DNA from: Melieria omissa
Taxonomy: Eukaryota; Arthropoda; Insecta; Diptera; Ulidiidae
Direction: 5' to 3'
Assembly: GCA_963971225.1 (NCBI GenBank)
Contig: OZ020267.1
Location: 126,136,068-126,200,067 of the forward strand
Length of the DNA: 64,000 bases
Below the pieces are notes generated by a model. That model had not been told where the DNA came from. It saw only the letters and a program-made list of their open reading frames with translations, and did not search any database. Both the position numbers and the translations under genes were made by a program. Positions 1-11,300 of the stretch are shown piece after piece. Position 1 is the first letter of the stretch. Each line of letters opens with the position of its first letter.

Positions 1-503
1 AGTTGCCACTGTTGTTTACTTTTAATCAAAATAGATTAAATTTTTTGGGCTTGATTACTTGGTTCATTTTATTTGTGTTTGATGACTTTTTGCAACGAAA
101 TTCTACAGCGTTTTTTTCTAGTGTTCTATGTAGAGTTTTGTTTTTAAGTGGGGAATAAAAAACTTATCAACAGATCGCTTGATCGTGAGGAACGATTTGA
201 ACTTCAGCGGTTTTGTACTGATTGATACCAAACCAACCAAATCTAAATTTTGTCAGATGAAAAAATGAAGAATGGCTGAAATCTTGTTTTCTTTTCTTAT
301 GGTTGAATTTTGATTACTTTTGAGAAAAATCTAAAACAAAACTTTAGCCGAGTGGCAACAGTAACTGGGAAATAAGCCCCCAAAAAAATGAATTTGAATG
401 AATTACCCTCATGAGGTCTTATCAGTATTTCCGAATACCTGAACTGTCTTTCTACTGCAGTTAAAAATTAAGTGTAAAATATTCAAAGTTCTCCAATGAA
501 ATT

Positions 504-813
504 CTTCTTCTTCTTGACTGGCACGACAGCCCGATTACCAGACTAAGGCCTAGCTTCCCGCAACCAACCGTGTTGTGCGTGCGAATGTTTTTGCAGGGTT
601 GGAAGGGAGCTACAATTTTATGCCGTTTCTAAACAGCGATTTGGGCAATTTTACTCTCAGAGTTTTGCCATTTCCTGCTGAGAGTACAGCCGCCGAAAAA
701 AAATTGTTTTTCGTTTTTTTCGGTATTAGCAGCAACGGAATATTTAACATGGGTTCGAGCGTCGTATTTGATTTGCGGCCCAACGCACTAGCCAGCTGAG
801 CTGCGGTGGCTGC
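504..813 (-). mobile_element. tRNA-derived SINE with 13-bp target duplication
   Basis: On the minus strand the element starts with a tRNA-like head: A box CAGCTCAGCTGG (plus 792-803), and about 30 bases later a B-box-like GCTCGAACCC (plus 751-760). A body and a (GAA)n tail (plus 504-515) follow. The duplication ctccaatgaaatt (491-503) / ctccaatgagatt (814-826) brackets it with one mismatch. The body recurs at 39041-39267 in the opposite orientation. Open frames in this stretch belong to the SINE and are not genes. Confidence 0.8.
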
Positions 814-1042
814 CTCCAATGAGATTAGTTCGCACAAAAAGCTTCAATACCCCAACAAAACATTTAAAATCAAAAAAATCTACAGATCTCCTAAAATTTC
901 TCTCAAACAATTTATGCCTATAAAATTTCTGCTATTGCGCTAAGATGTTGCCAACTTTCGAAGGAAGTCTCCTATTCTGGCTACACTGGGTCTCACACAT
1001 TAACAGTTAAGGTGATCGGTGACAGAAGCGTTGGTTCAGTTG

Positions 1043-1185
1043 CAGTGGAGCACACAGGGTTTCATTTGGGGAGGAGGGGGGAAGGAGGAGGAAGGGAGGA
1101 ATACCATTCGAAATCATATTTTATGCCACCATTGTTTGTATTTGGGGGAGTTTGAACCACAAAATTCTCCCTGTGTGCGCCAATA
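1043..1185. mobile_element. hAT-like MITE copy (CAGTGGAGCAC end)
   Basis: The left end is cagtggagcacacaggg and the right end ctgtgtgcgccaa, roughly inverted to each other. Internal blocks (cgaaatcatattttatgcca, ggggagtttgaaccacaaaa) recur in the copies at 51471 and 62372. A 33-base pure-purine tract lies inside (1068-1100). The outer ends are eroded. Confidence 0.45.
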
Positions 1186-1589
1186 TTCGGTTCGGTTCTG
1201 CATGGAAGCACACTTAAACTGGAATTCATGGTTCATTCTGACACCAAGTTGGCTAAGCAACTCTGACAATAATGAGACTGGGAGTCATAAAAATTCTCTG
1301 AGGAATCTCTCTACATTCCTGATACAAGTAACATTTATAACTCGGTTAGATTAATGACAACTGTCATGCCAAGAAAAAGCCTTTTTTTAGCAAGGGACGA
1401 GCGGAAAAATTTCGGTATTTTTCTTTATCTTATCTTTATACAGATTGTCAAGTAAATATTTGCAAATTTAAAGAAGGTAGCAAATTATTTTGGAAAGCTT
1501 ATTATATAACAGAAATTGCAATATTTTGAAATTATTTGAAAAATATAGATTAATTGAATGTTTCAAAGTAATGTCCGTTTGGTTCGCAT

Positions 1590-1775
1590 ATTGAAGAGCG
1601 AATCGATCTGAAAGTATCTCCTGGACGGCCCAGAAATCTGTCTGACAGAGAAGAAAGAAAAATCATCCGAAAAGTTCGTGAAAACCCCCGTATCTCAATA
1701 AGGGAAATGGCTTTGGATATAAAAATACATTGCGGAACTGATGTATCTCATGAAAATGTTCGGAACTATACGGCG
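1590..1775 (+). pseudogene. Tc1-like transposase fragment
   Basis: In one frame the sequence reads PGRPRNLSDREERKIIRKVR then ENPRISIREMALDI. This matches the second DNA-binding helix region of Tc1-family transposases (GRPRKLS..EER.I.R.V..NPR.S). The catalytic domain is absent and flanking sequence is unrelated, so this is a short relic. Confidence 0.6.
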
Positions 1776-1779
1776 CCAA

Positions 1780-2540
1780 ATTTTCAATGCAATCTTGGTT
1801 TTGAATTGCACAATGCGATTTGTCTATTCCAATGCAATGATCTCAAGTTTTATAGATTAGATAAGGTTGGGAGACTGAATCTCTATGGGGAAACATTTAG
1901 ACCTAAATGACCCGTTGTGATACCACAAATTCCACCCGTTTGAAATTTGAAATGAAACGCTCAAGTTTTCTACTCTTTGACAAACAAAAATTACCTTGAA
2001 ATAAGCTCTAAATCTCTTCAACGATTAAAGAGTTTTTGAAATTCTGTCTGCATGGCAGTAATCTTAAATGTTTTTGGAATTTAGACACGAAAACAGACAA
2101 GAAAATTTACAATGTTATGACAGATTCGTAGGTTTTAACTTTTTACTTTTTAGACACAAGAAAAATAAATAAAAAGCTCTTCATGTTTATTCTCACAGAA
2201 GTTAATTTTGTTTTGGTATGCAAGTTATTCATGAAGGCTAAGTCCTTTTGAACGCGCTTGTCAAAAATTAATCGTGTGGAGAATATTTTTAAGTCCCTAA
2301 AGAGAGTTTTTCAGAAGTCATATTGTTGCTCAGAGTTCAGTCAGAGTTGCTCGCCTCCGAATGAAATAAATGTTTCGAACTTTTATTCCATCGTATTTAA
2401 AAGTGATTCTATGAACTTAAAAAAGATTTTTTGAAATGTGTAAATAAATAAATAAACAAAAAGGAGAAAAGTAAATCACACAAATTATTTGGTTTTTTTG
2501 TTAATTTTTTTATCACTTTGGATAATTCTCACAGAGTTTT
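1780..2540. other. AT-rich sequence, nothing recognised
   Basis: About 760 bases of AT-rich DNA with short frames only. No repeat, splice-bounded exon or RNA gene was recognised. Confidence 0.5.
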
Positions 2541-3007
2541 TAACACTAGAAAGACTGAAACTTAGTATATACCTATATTGCCCGAAAGTGGTCAAAATGA
2601 CTGCATTGTGAATGAATAACTAATTTGTAAAGAAATTTGTTTAAAATTTATTTTTAATATTTTTTAAATTATTTACAGTTATATAACAAGTTATTGGTAT
2701 TAACAATACAAAAATATTGACTTCACTTGAAAAAAAAAATATATATTATTAGTTGCACATTTAATGCAAATGAAAGTTGAAATATTTTTCTACATCATCA
2801 CAAATCACATCATCCGCAAATATACTTTTGACATTTTTCACATATATTATTTGTTTTGTTGTTGTGGCAAAGTCGTACTTGACAAATTATGCGTTTGTTA
2901 GAGAGAGTTGCATTTGATGATGTTGCAGTTGATCTTTGTGGGTCTTCATGTTCTGATGAATTTTTCTGTCTTGCAGCTATATATTCGGTGGAAAGCGTTC
3001 TGCTAAC

Positions 3008-3211
3008 TCAAACAAGAACTCTTTCCGTTGTATTGTCGTTTCTTTGTAAAGGATCCAAACATTTATAGCAGCCAAATCGAAATCTACGAGAACTAGTTTC
3101 TACTGTATATATTCTGGCCATTTGATCCGCCATATCATCTCCAAATTTTGTGCTGTTATGAAATTGAATATATTCCAGTAACATTTTCTTATTACTTTTA
3201 TCAATTTTCAC
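3008..3211 (-). pseudogene. piggyBac transposase C-terminal fragment
   Basis: The frame contains YIQFHNSTKFGDDMADQMAR, the block that in piggyBac transposases holds the last catalytic Asp (normally GVD..DQM; here GDDMADQM). YTVETSSRRFRFGCYKCLD follows. After a frameshift and stops, a zinc-binding tail can be read down to about 2800. Confidence 0.65.
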
Positions 3212-3572
3212 AAATTTATGTTTGGAACTTAGAACAGCTACTCTTTCTCTGATTTATATATCGGTGTGGAAAACCGAGGCATGTTATCATTCGTTTGTTT
3301 GATTGCTTTGGGTACTTCCCTTTTGTGTCCTTGCGCACTTTTTTATATTATTGATAATATAGTTATCTATGTATTATCAACGAGAATGCACTGCTGGCCC
3401 TTTCACATCCTTGAAAATACAAGTAGACCTGAAATACAAGTAACCTTCCAGGAATACCACCTTTGTCAAAATTTGACCACACAGTACCATCGGCAGCTAT
3501 TTCGGTCTCCTGAATGGTGTTTTCAGTTTCTTGATCAGAATCTGAACTACCCAGCATTACCTACTACCTGAA

Positions 3573-3761
3573 CTACCTAGATTCTTCATCACTATCTTCA
3601 GTGTCAGATGTTTCACTTTGAATATAATCCGCTTCATCTTCACATGATAGTTCAGAATTTGTAGCATCTGACTCTATATCGGACCACTCTTCACTTATGT
3701 TCTTTAGTTTTTGCAATAACTCAGTTCTATTAGACTTTTCTTTCATGAATTTAGGAAGCAA
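3573..3761 (-). pseudogene. piggyBac transposase N-terminal fragment
   Basis: Sixty-two codons, starting MLPKFMKEKSN and rich in Asp, Glu and Ser (SELSCEDEADY, SDTEDSDEESR). An acidic, low-complexity start is common in piggyBac-family transposases. It belongs to the element at 2544-4148 and is cut off from the catalytic part. Confidence 0.5.
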
Positions 3762-4199
3762 AAGAAATAAAATAAACTTTTTGGAACAAATACCACTTCA
3801 TATAGATTCGAATAACAAGTACTAGTTTAGCTTATTGAGCAACTGCGACTTACCAAGTACAGAGCCGCACTGGTCATATAAGAAATTTACTCAATTTATT
3901 AACAAGAGTCACTTGATTATTTAAAATTTCCCAAGCAGTCAAAATGACTGCTTTTGGGCAATATAGGTACAACACATATCTATGTCCTGGAAAAAAAGGA
4001 GGGGGAGGTAACTACAGTTATTAATAAACGCATTTATATGTTGTACAAAAAGTCACCAAATTCTAAGAAATTATGTCATAATATACATAATTTTTTTTCT
4101 AATTGAAATTAAAAAGCAGTCAAAATGACTTCCTTGGGCAATCTAGTGTTAAGAATTTCGTATATGATTTAGAAATGCTTCTGTGCAATACAACATTGA

Positions 4200-5310
4200 A
4201 ATTTGCTCACAGCTTTTGTTTGCTCTGGTTCAAGAAATAATTCAATTTAATTTAATAATTTTTAAAACCAACAAAACTAAATTTATGTGGAGCTCAGCCG
4301 TTAGGGATCTTAAAAAGTTAATTGAAATGTGAATTAAATAATTAATATATTATTTAATTTAATAAATTCAATTTTAATAACATCATTCAAATTCATTTAA
4401 TTCAATTCTAAGCCAACAATTAGCTTCTCATTCAAATTAGTTTAAAACATTATTAAGCCCACAATTGGTCTTTCTTAAATTTTTGACTGTCACAGTCAGC
4501 AACAACCAAAATTGAGTTTGACTATATTGTTTAGTCATATGAACACATTTTTCAACAAATTATATCCAAAATATTTACATAAGTGTTTTTTTTTATTTAT
4601 TAAAGCAAATATAAAACACTTCGAATTTGGATTTCATTTTTACAATAATAAAAATTTACAGTAAATTCTGTGCTAAGAAGTGTTGGAGAGCTGGACTTTT
4701 CATATACATTTTTATGACTTTTAGTCTTTCGAAAAAGTCCCATAAACGGCTGAGTAAAACGTCTTATTGTTGCAATAAATGTATCCCTGTCCGTATGTGC
4801 ACACTTGTGGCATATTTAGTAAATTGAATACATACTTATTGTGACTTATGGGAAAAAATTTATTGAAAATGTAGCTTATTCTTTTCATTATCAGATTGCA
4901 TCCACAGTGTACAGTGTGGAGAAAAAAAGCACCAAAGGCTGAAAAACGTACCAAATGCTGAACGTCTGCATGAAATTATTTGATATCGCATCCGACATTT
5001 CGTCGCCGCAGAAAAAGAATGTAGTAAGTTCCATCGAATTGAATAACACATACGACAATCGTTTTCGCAGGCAACGAGTTATCAAAGGAGTTAGAATTAA
5101 AGTGAAATGATTATATAGAATGTAGATAAGTTGTACCGACATACTCCTAGATCACAACAATTACAAGTATCTAGTGGTGTCAAGAAAATGGGGGAAGGCT
5201 GTACAACACGTACAGCATCAACATCTGTCGAGAATCTTGCTGAAGTCACAGCAAAAGCTGTACAAATTTTAAAAGTAGAATTGGAAAAGGGGAGACATCC
5301 AGTCGCCCAA
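4200..5310. other. AT-rich sequence, nothing recognised
   Basis: Mostly AT-rich repeats of TTTAATT type up to about 4600. From 4930 to 5310 the composition is more balanced and frames exist on both strands (for example a plus frame with VENLAEVTAKAVQILKVELE), but no family was recognised. The stretch may be a decayed transposon, since a TTAA MITE inserted into it at 5314. Confidence 0.4.
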
Positions 5311-5317
5311 TCTTTAA

Positions 5318-5556
5318 CACGTTCTACCCGGCGAATTTTTTCGATGTTTCTACGCATTGCGTACACGAGATGACAAGTTGTTCGTATAGCGGCACTTTTT
5401 TACTGCGCAAATGTTTTCGTTATTGTTGGCAGACAGCAGAACGTTAGTTGGTTTTTGAAATAAAATTATAAACATTTGTGGACCACCAGTGATCCGCGCC
5501 GCCAGATAAATGAATTTGCCCGTGGACCACCGGTGGTCCACGCCGGGTAGAACGTG
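5318..5556. mobile_element. 239-bp TTAA MITE with palindromic core
   Basis: TTAA at 5314-5317 and 5557-5560 flank perfect 16-bp inverted ends, CACGTTCTACCCGGCG. Near the right end is a 22-bp perfect palindrome (5521-5542), and a related imperfect copy (gtggaccaccagtgatccgcg) starts about 40 bp before it. The TTAA target suggests mobilisation by a piggyBac-type transposase. Confidence 0.82.
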
Positions 5557-5849
5557 TTAAGGCACAGGAAGTCTTAGTGTGCCGAAGTTTGCATTACATG
5601 TACAATTTTCACTAAGTGTTAGCTTGAAGTAGTTTGAGTTCTCGTTTCTCTTTACCAGGCTATGCCATTGAGAAATTTGTTGAGAAGTTCTGGTGGCGTT
5701 TGCAAGACCCGTTTTAAGAATTGGACTCTACATAAATCTTTACTATGACATAAATAGTAGAATCTTAAACAACTGTTCGATAATGTGATGTTATGCAGGT
5801 TGAAAGAAGCCTTTTAAAAGTTATACGCAATAGTATTCGAAGTGGAGAA

Positions 5850-6420
5850 CTTTTTGTCAAGGAAGTGGATCTGCATGGTACCCTGATGAAGAAACCATGT
5901 ACTCTTTCGCCACAGTAGAGATACCTACAGCCTTTCAGGCGGAGGTCTCAGCCATTCTAAACGTGATCCTGAATTGTGCGAAGCTCATGAAGACCTTCAG
6001 CCAAGCTGCACTAGAAGCCCCAGAAAATCCAGAAAACTACTCAAATATCGCAAGTGAATGTTAGAAAAATCTGAAGAGTATTGTAAAACACAGTCAGATA
6101 AACATTATATGGGCTCTGGTGTCGTCAAAATAGCCGAAACTGGATAAACTGAATCATATTGACTTAGCGGGTGGTTGAGTGGAACCAGAGGCAATAATTG
6201 GCGTCGGCACTGCAAACGTTCTGTAGTGGATTGGGAACCATGAAGCATTGCTCACATAGGGAAATGTGCCGCAGTGAAAACATGCAGAATTGTCAAGTGT
6301 TGTGTGAGAACACCAAGGAGAGAGCCGATTCTTTGACAGAAGAGGAGAGAACTGCGTCTTATGATCGGCAGGACACAATGCAAGTAGCCAACATATGGCT
6401 AACATGGGATTCATTGTTGA
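5850..6420 (+). pseudogene. non-LTR retrotransposon RNase H fragment
   Basis: One frame reads PTAFQAEVSAILNVILNCAK, the first catalytic region of a retrotransposon RNase H domain. After a stop come SLKSIVKHSQINIIWA and, past another stop, EPEAIIGVGTA. The EPE.IIG.G block also follows RNase H in the fragment at 39.4-39.9 kb. It is broken by stops, and the family is not certain. Confidence 0.5.
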
Positions 6421-6421
6421 C

Positions 6422-6480
6422 CAGTAGTGCACAAAGGGGGTGGGGGTTTGGGGTTCAAACCCCCAAAATACAAAAATTTT
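6422..6480. mobile_element. hAT-like MITE end
   Basis: The sequence cagtagtgcacaaagggggtg followed by gggtttggggttcaaaccccc resembles the ends of the CAGTGGCGCAC elements elsewhere in the window. No matching right end was found. Confidence 0.3.
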
Positions 6481-6719
6481 TTCTGTTGTTTGCAATGCAA
6501 ATTCAGCCTGGAGGACGAGGGCACAACGGAACAATTCAGTTCAGGCTTGTAGCCTTCCTGCTCATCCTCACATAATATTAAATATACTTGACCCTCATTT
6601 GTACCCGACAGATGTTGACTATAGCAACAATAACAGTCCCAGCCTGGTACACCGACTTTTGACCATATTTGTACTTCAATGAGCTCTACTGCCTCGTCGC
6701 GCATTTTGGATATTGGCTT

Positions 6720-8280
6720 AGTTGTTTCATAGTTGGCTTAGTTGTCACATAGACCTGTTTCAATGAACCCCATATTAACGAATTCATCACATTTTTCATT
6801 TAACTTAATTTATTAATTTTTCATTTATTTTCATTTCTTTTTTATATTTATTTTTTAACAAAGCAGCTTTTTTCAAAGAAACTTTCTAAGGAAGTACCGA
6901 AAGTACGAGGAATTTAAAATATTTATGAAGAATAAAAGAGATAGATGAAAAATGCAGAAGGAATTTACATTAGGAAGTACCTATAAAGAAAAATAAAATT
7001 TATTTATTAACTAAAAATACATATTTACAAAAAATTTATTTTGTTTTCAATTTTCCTAAATGTCTTTTAATTATTACAACAATGACCATAATCAAAATTG
7101 AAATCGAATCAAAGGCTCAGTTCGGAAAGATGCAGTGCCTCATACTAAGCGGAGTTTTGGGCGTTCAAGCCCCTTCAGTTGTGTTTTTGTTTCAAATATT
7201 TTGGGTGACATTTATATTTTCAAATGGTTTTGGGCTCAAAAGTTTTGAACGGAAATCCTGTCTGCGTCACTGGAAAGGTTATGCAACCATATGCCTACGA
7301 AATTTATTATTCTGCTTTTTTGTCTAATAAATATTATTCATAATTTAAGCCAGTCAAAATAATTTTACCATATATCATACTTAAAGTGTGATCTATAAAT
7401 TCAGAAAATATTACAAACACATTTAAATTGCAGTTTAGCCAACCTTTCACTCAATTAAATATTTAACTTAGTACCTTCAAGTTCTAATGCTTAAAGTTCT
7501 ATAGTTTAGTTAGTGTTTGCTTAGTCACCTGGACAAATTCAAGTACCATTAATTTAACCCAGTTTCTTAATTCTATGTTTAGTCAACATTGAGTTTTGTG
7601 CACATTTGCTTGAGTTCGTCCATCAAATCTGATGCAACATGAGTTACTTTCAACTTCAACATGTCCAGCCAACTTCCACACTGACTGGCAAAAGTTGATT
7701 TGGTATTTCAATAGACAAAATGGCGATTTGCACTTTCAAAGAGAGTTTTTGTTGTTGTAATTAGGTTAGTTCTTAAATTATCATCCCACCAAAACAATTT
7801 GCATGTTGCATATTCGTACTCATAACATTCTCCATTCATCAATATTTTCCTTAAGGATTCTCTGAGAACTCCCAAACTTATTGCAATACTCGTACAATCG
7901 TAAATAATTTCGTTCACTTTAAACAATACAAAAGTGGAAATGGACTATTTACAAAATTTGTATGCACTCACTTTGTTGTGTATTTCTAAGTTTACAAACT
8001 AAATGCAGGATTTTCAAATTTGGCATAGGATATGTTTCCTTTTTGTCTGTTTGCGTGTCGATTACAACTGTTCTCTCGCCCACCGAACGCCCGTTGTGGC
8101 TTAGTTAGTAGCTCAGAAGCTTTTGCTGTTTCCGTTTAGTTAAGATTCCAACACTGTTCTTGCCATCATTTGTGCCTCGAATGGATTTCAACTGTCAGTT
8201 CACAATTTTTGCATTTGAATTTCCACTTGAGTTGGCTTACGCTTCAAGTGCGCTTACTTAAAGTAGCGAATGACTTAGCG
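6720..8280. other. region downstream of beat, no gene recognised
   Basis: AT-rich sequence below the beat stop codon. It must contain the beat 3' UTR (next to 8284), but no convincing polyadenylation signal could be placed. Minus-strand frames such as 7926-7708 have no recognisable domain. Confidence 0.45.
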
Positions 8281-8283
8281 CAG

Positions 8284-8399
8284 TTATCTCTGTCCAATGC
8301 ACGGATAGCCGCTGCTGAATGCCGCCGCCACGCTCAGCAACGTTGCCAGATTGAGCATGTGGACAGTGGTGGCGAGGCGCGTGTTGGCCGCCGAGGAAC
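8284..8399 (-). CDS. beat: beat terminal exon: hydrophobic C-terminus
   Basis: A 97-bp intron ends in ttttttggttgcag. The exon encodes SSAANTRLATTVHMLN, LATLLSVAAAFSSG and YPCIGQR, then TAA at 8286-8284. The small-residue stretch (GSSAANT) followed by about 15 hydrophobic residues looks like a GPI-attachment signal, although the last residues are polar. The 3' UTR lies below 8284; no clear AATAAA (TTTATT on plus) was seen in the first 250 bases. Confidence 0.82.
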
Positions 8400-11300
8400 C
8401 TGCAACCAAAAAAGACAACTCAGTGCACTGACTTTTTGAGGAAAACCGCTGCGCACAAAGGCAGCAAAACGGGAGGAAAGTGTGTGTTGGGGTTACCAGG
8501 TGCACGCGATTTGGCTGCAACGGTTTCGCGCGACTCCAGTGCGGGCGCGCGCTGCTCCTGCTCGGTCTCCACGCTCTCCTCGTTGCTCTGCCAGTACAGC
8601 GACGATATCTTGGCCACACACTGTAACTTCGGTGGAGTAACGAAACAAACACAAAAAAAGGTTAATGCGACTAGGTCGGCCTACGAATTAAAGCTTAACT
8701 GACCTTCAGCTTCATGTCGCCGTGCTTGAAATGATAGGCGCGCACACGAAACTCCAAACCGAGACGCGCCACTTCCAGACTATCGCGCCCCACATAGATT
8801 TTATCGTAGTGTCGCAGATGCGAACGATTCGCCGGCTCGCCATTGATGAACCAGCTCAGATGACAGATGGGTTTCGAGGGGGCTGAGGTGCAATTGAGCT
8901 GCACCAGATCGCCGATCTGGTAGCGCGTCTGTCCGCCAGTGATGCGGGGGCCATGATTGGGTGTCACTGTGAACGAAAATCGAAGGGTTAAGGTGTGTGA
9001 GTTTCAATGAAAAAAAGGACTGTTTTGAAATGATGAAAGTTTGGTTGTTTTAGTGGGGTTCGAGTGAATGTAATAGTGTGTGAATGCGTAAGAAGGTATC
9101 GGATCAAGAGGTCATATTGTGATAAAGTTCCCCTTACAATGCAAATATTCTCAGAAAGAGACTGTCCTTCGCCTTATGTGTCCATACCTTTCTTTGTCAG
9201 AAGTAGGCTTCAGTTTTTTTGGCTTATCATTCTTCTCCGGTTTGACTGAGCCTCACTTTGACTGATCACCACTGTGTATCAGGGACATAGCCAGGCTTAC
9301 TATATACTGAAAATCTCGTTGTTCTCAGAACGGTAATTCGAAGGAGTCGCGTGGTATCACAAGAAGCCCCTTGTGTGTATTTAAGTGTGTTTTCTTGTAG
9401 ATAGCTGCCACTCTAACCTAACTTAATCCATATATAGTCTCTATTTTACCTTTTTTATAAGGTATTCGTGGGCAGTCCGATAAGTATTTAGCCCCACCGC
9501 CCGATGGTGCCACTATCGTAAGAGAAATTTACTATCGTGTAGTACATTCTCGTAGACGGCTACTGTCAAAATTTCAGCCATATTGGATTTGTAGTTTTGA
9601 CCGCGTGTGGAAACGAACGTGTCCGCGGGTTTTAGAAAAATGGAAAAAGAGCAATATCGATCGGTGATTCGCCAAATTGGTCGCATTAGGCTACGAACAG
9701 CAGCCCCATCCATCGTGTTCGCCAGATTTGGCCCCGTGTGACTTCTTTTTATTTCCAAACTTGAAAAAGTCACTCGCCGGGCAGAAATTTGAGTCGAATG
9801 AGGAGGTTATCGCCGCCATGGAGGCCTCCAGAAAACGTATTTTTCAGACGGGTTAAAAAAGTTGGAGCATCGCTGGGTTAAGTGTATCGAGTTGAAAGGA
9901 GACTACGTTGAGAAATAAATCGCCACTTTTCCAAAATTTTCATTTTTCTTTTGTATGCTAAGTACTTATCGGACCACCCACGTATATATCTCATAGATTT
10001 TGTGGACCCACTCACAGGTGACTACACACACAGATAACTCCACATGACCGAGGCAAAGTCTTTGGGAGATGTGACCTCTAATTCTTTTAGTGTTTGAATA
10101 TTACAGCCAGAGAGACCCATGGCCCATTGGAGAGCATGCTGCTAAAATGGGGATTCCCTTCACAGCTGTGAAAACCCAAACGAGAAGAAAACCATCCATA
10201 ATTTTCTCTGAGCCTGTCCGGCTTTGTGGAAAACGATGGGATGTGGATGGAAAACGATGGAAAAACCAGCATTCCAGAATTTCGAAGAGATATCGCCACT
10301 TGAAGCGACCAACCAACCAACCATTTCCAGAGAGCTGGAGTCTGGTGCTTCCATTGTTTTGGTTGCACGTGACCAACTCTCACACCCTCCATTCTCCGAG
10401 AATGGATTGATAGTTGCGAGATGCGCTTCTAAGCCAGTGATTACTATTCTGCTACTCGCGAATTCTCTTCTGTTCTAAACAGACAGTAACGCACTGATTA
10501 ATAGAAAAATTTGGATAAAGTTGATCGACTGGTTGACTAAGTTGTGAGTAATAGGGGATATCGTCACCATTGATACACAAGTACAGTGTTATACTTCTGT
10601 AGGACAGAAGATGGATGTTTGGCCGAAGCCGAGCATTCGGCATAAATAAAATATTAGGCCGAAGGCCGAAGCCGAATACTAAAAAAAAATCTTTTGAGGA
10701 AACAACTGAACTGAACTGAACTAAAATATTTGGTCGAAGTCAAAGCCGAAGCCGAATACTAATAAAAATTCTTTTAAGGAAAAAAACTGATAAAATTTAG
10801 CCGTTCTTTATCTATTCATTTCTTTGTTTCACTTAAGAATTAATAAAATAATATACAGTAGGTCAAAGCCAAACTCGTACACCTTAAGAAAATTACTTCT
10901 TTGCCTGCAATTTCTTCTTCTAAATAAGTTATGGAGAGTTTGAAATATGTTTTAGATAGTACATTTTATTAGCTTTCAGGAACAAAAAACATTACTGTAA
11001 TAACTTAATTTTTAATAACATTATTTAAGGAAACACAAAAACAGGAACGTATTCAGTGCCAAAGCCAAACTCGTACATTTCAATTTTTCGGTTCGTGTTT
11101 TAATAATACTTACTAATTAACACTTAGTATGTATTCCTTTGGTCTTGATTATCATTTCAAGTCTTTTGGTATACTTTTCGCCAGCTTTCCGTGATAGTTT
11201 GGCTCAATTTATTCCCATTCTTCAAGCAAAACTCGTTTCAGTCTAATTTGCACTCTAAATATGGAAAGTCCTTGCGAAAAATTGCTAAAATAGTAAATAG

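Larger units (their letters stand above)
2544..4148 (-). mobile_element. piggyBac-like transposon, internally deleted
   Basis: TTAA at 2540-2543 and 4149-4152 flank the element, with CACTAGA / TCTAGTG ends. Subterminal repeats near both ends carry GTCAAAATGACTGC inside short palindromes (about 2590-2615, 3935-3955, 4115-4135). Transposase remnants are on the minus strand: an acidic N-terminus (3761-3573), a block reading GTVWSNFDKGGIPGRLLVFQ, the family block NSTKFGDDMADQMARIYTV (near 3150-3090), and a cysteine-rich tail with CQVRLC and ICEKCQKYIC (2930-2800). Most of the catalytic core is missing and the tail has stops, so it is non-autonomous. Confidence 0.82.

Noticed and set aside
575..837. 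Frames on both strands near 0.6-0.8 kb
   Set aside because: They lie inside the SINE at 504-813.
9513..9773. 86-codon minus frame, repeated at 43353-43610
   Set aside because: The repetition comes from the two mariner derivatives; the real remnant frame is on the plus strand.
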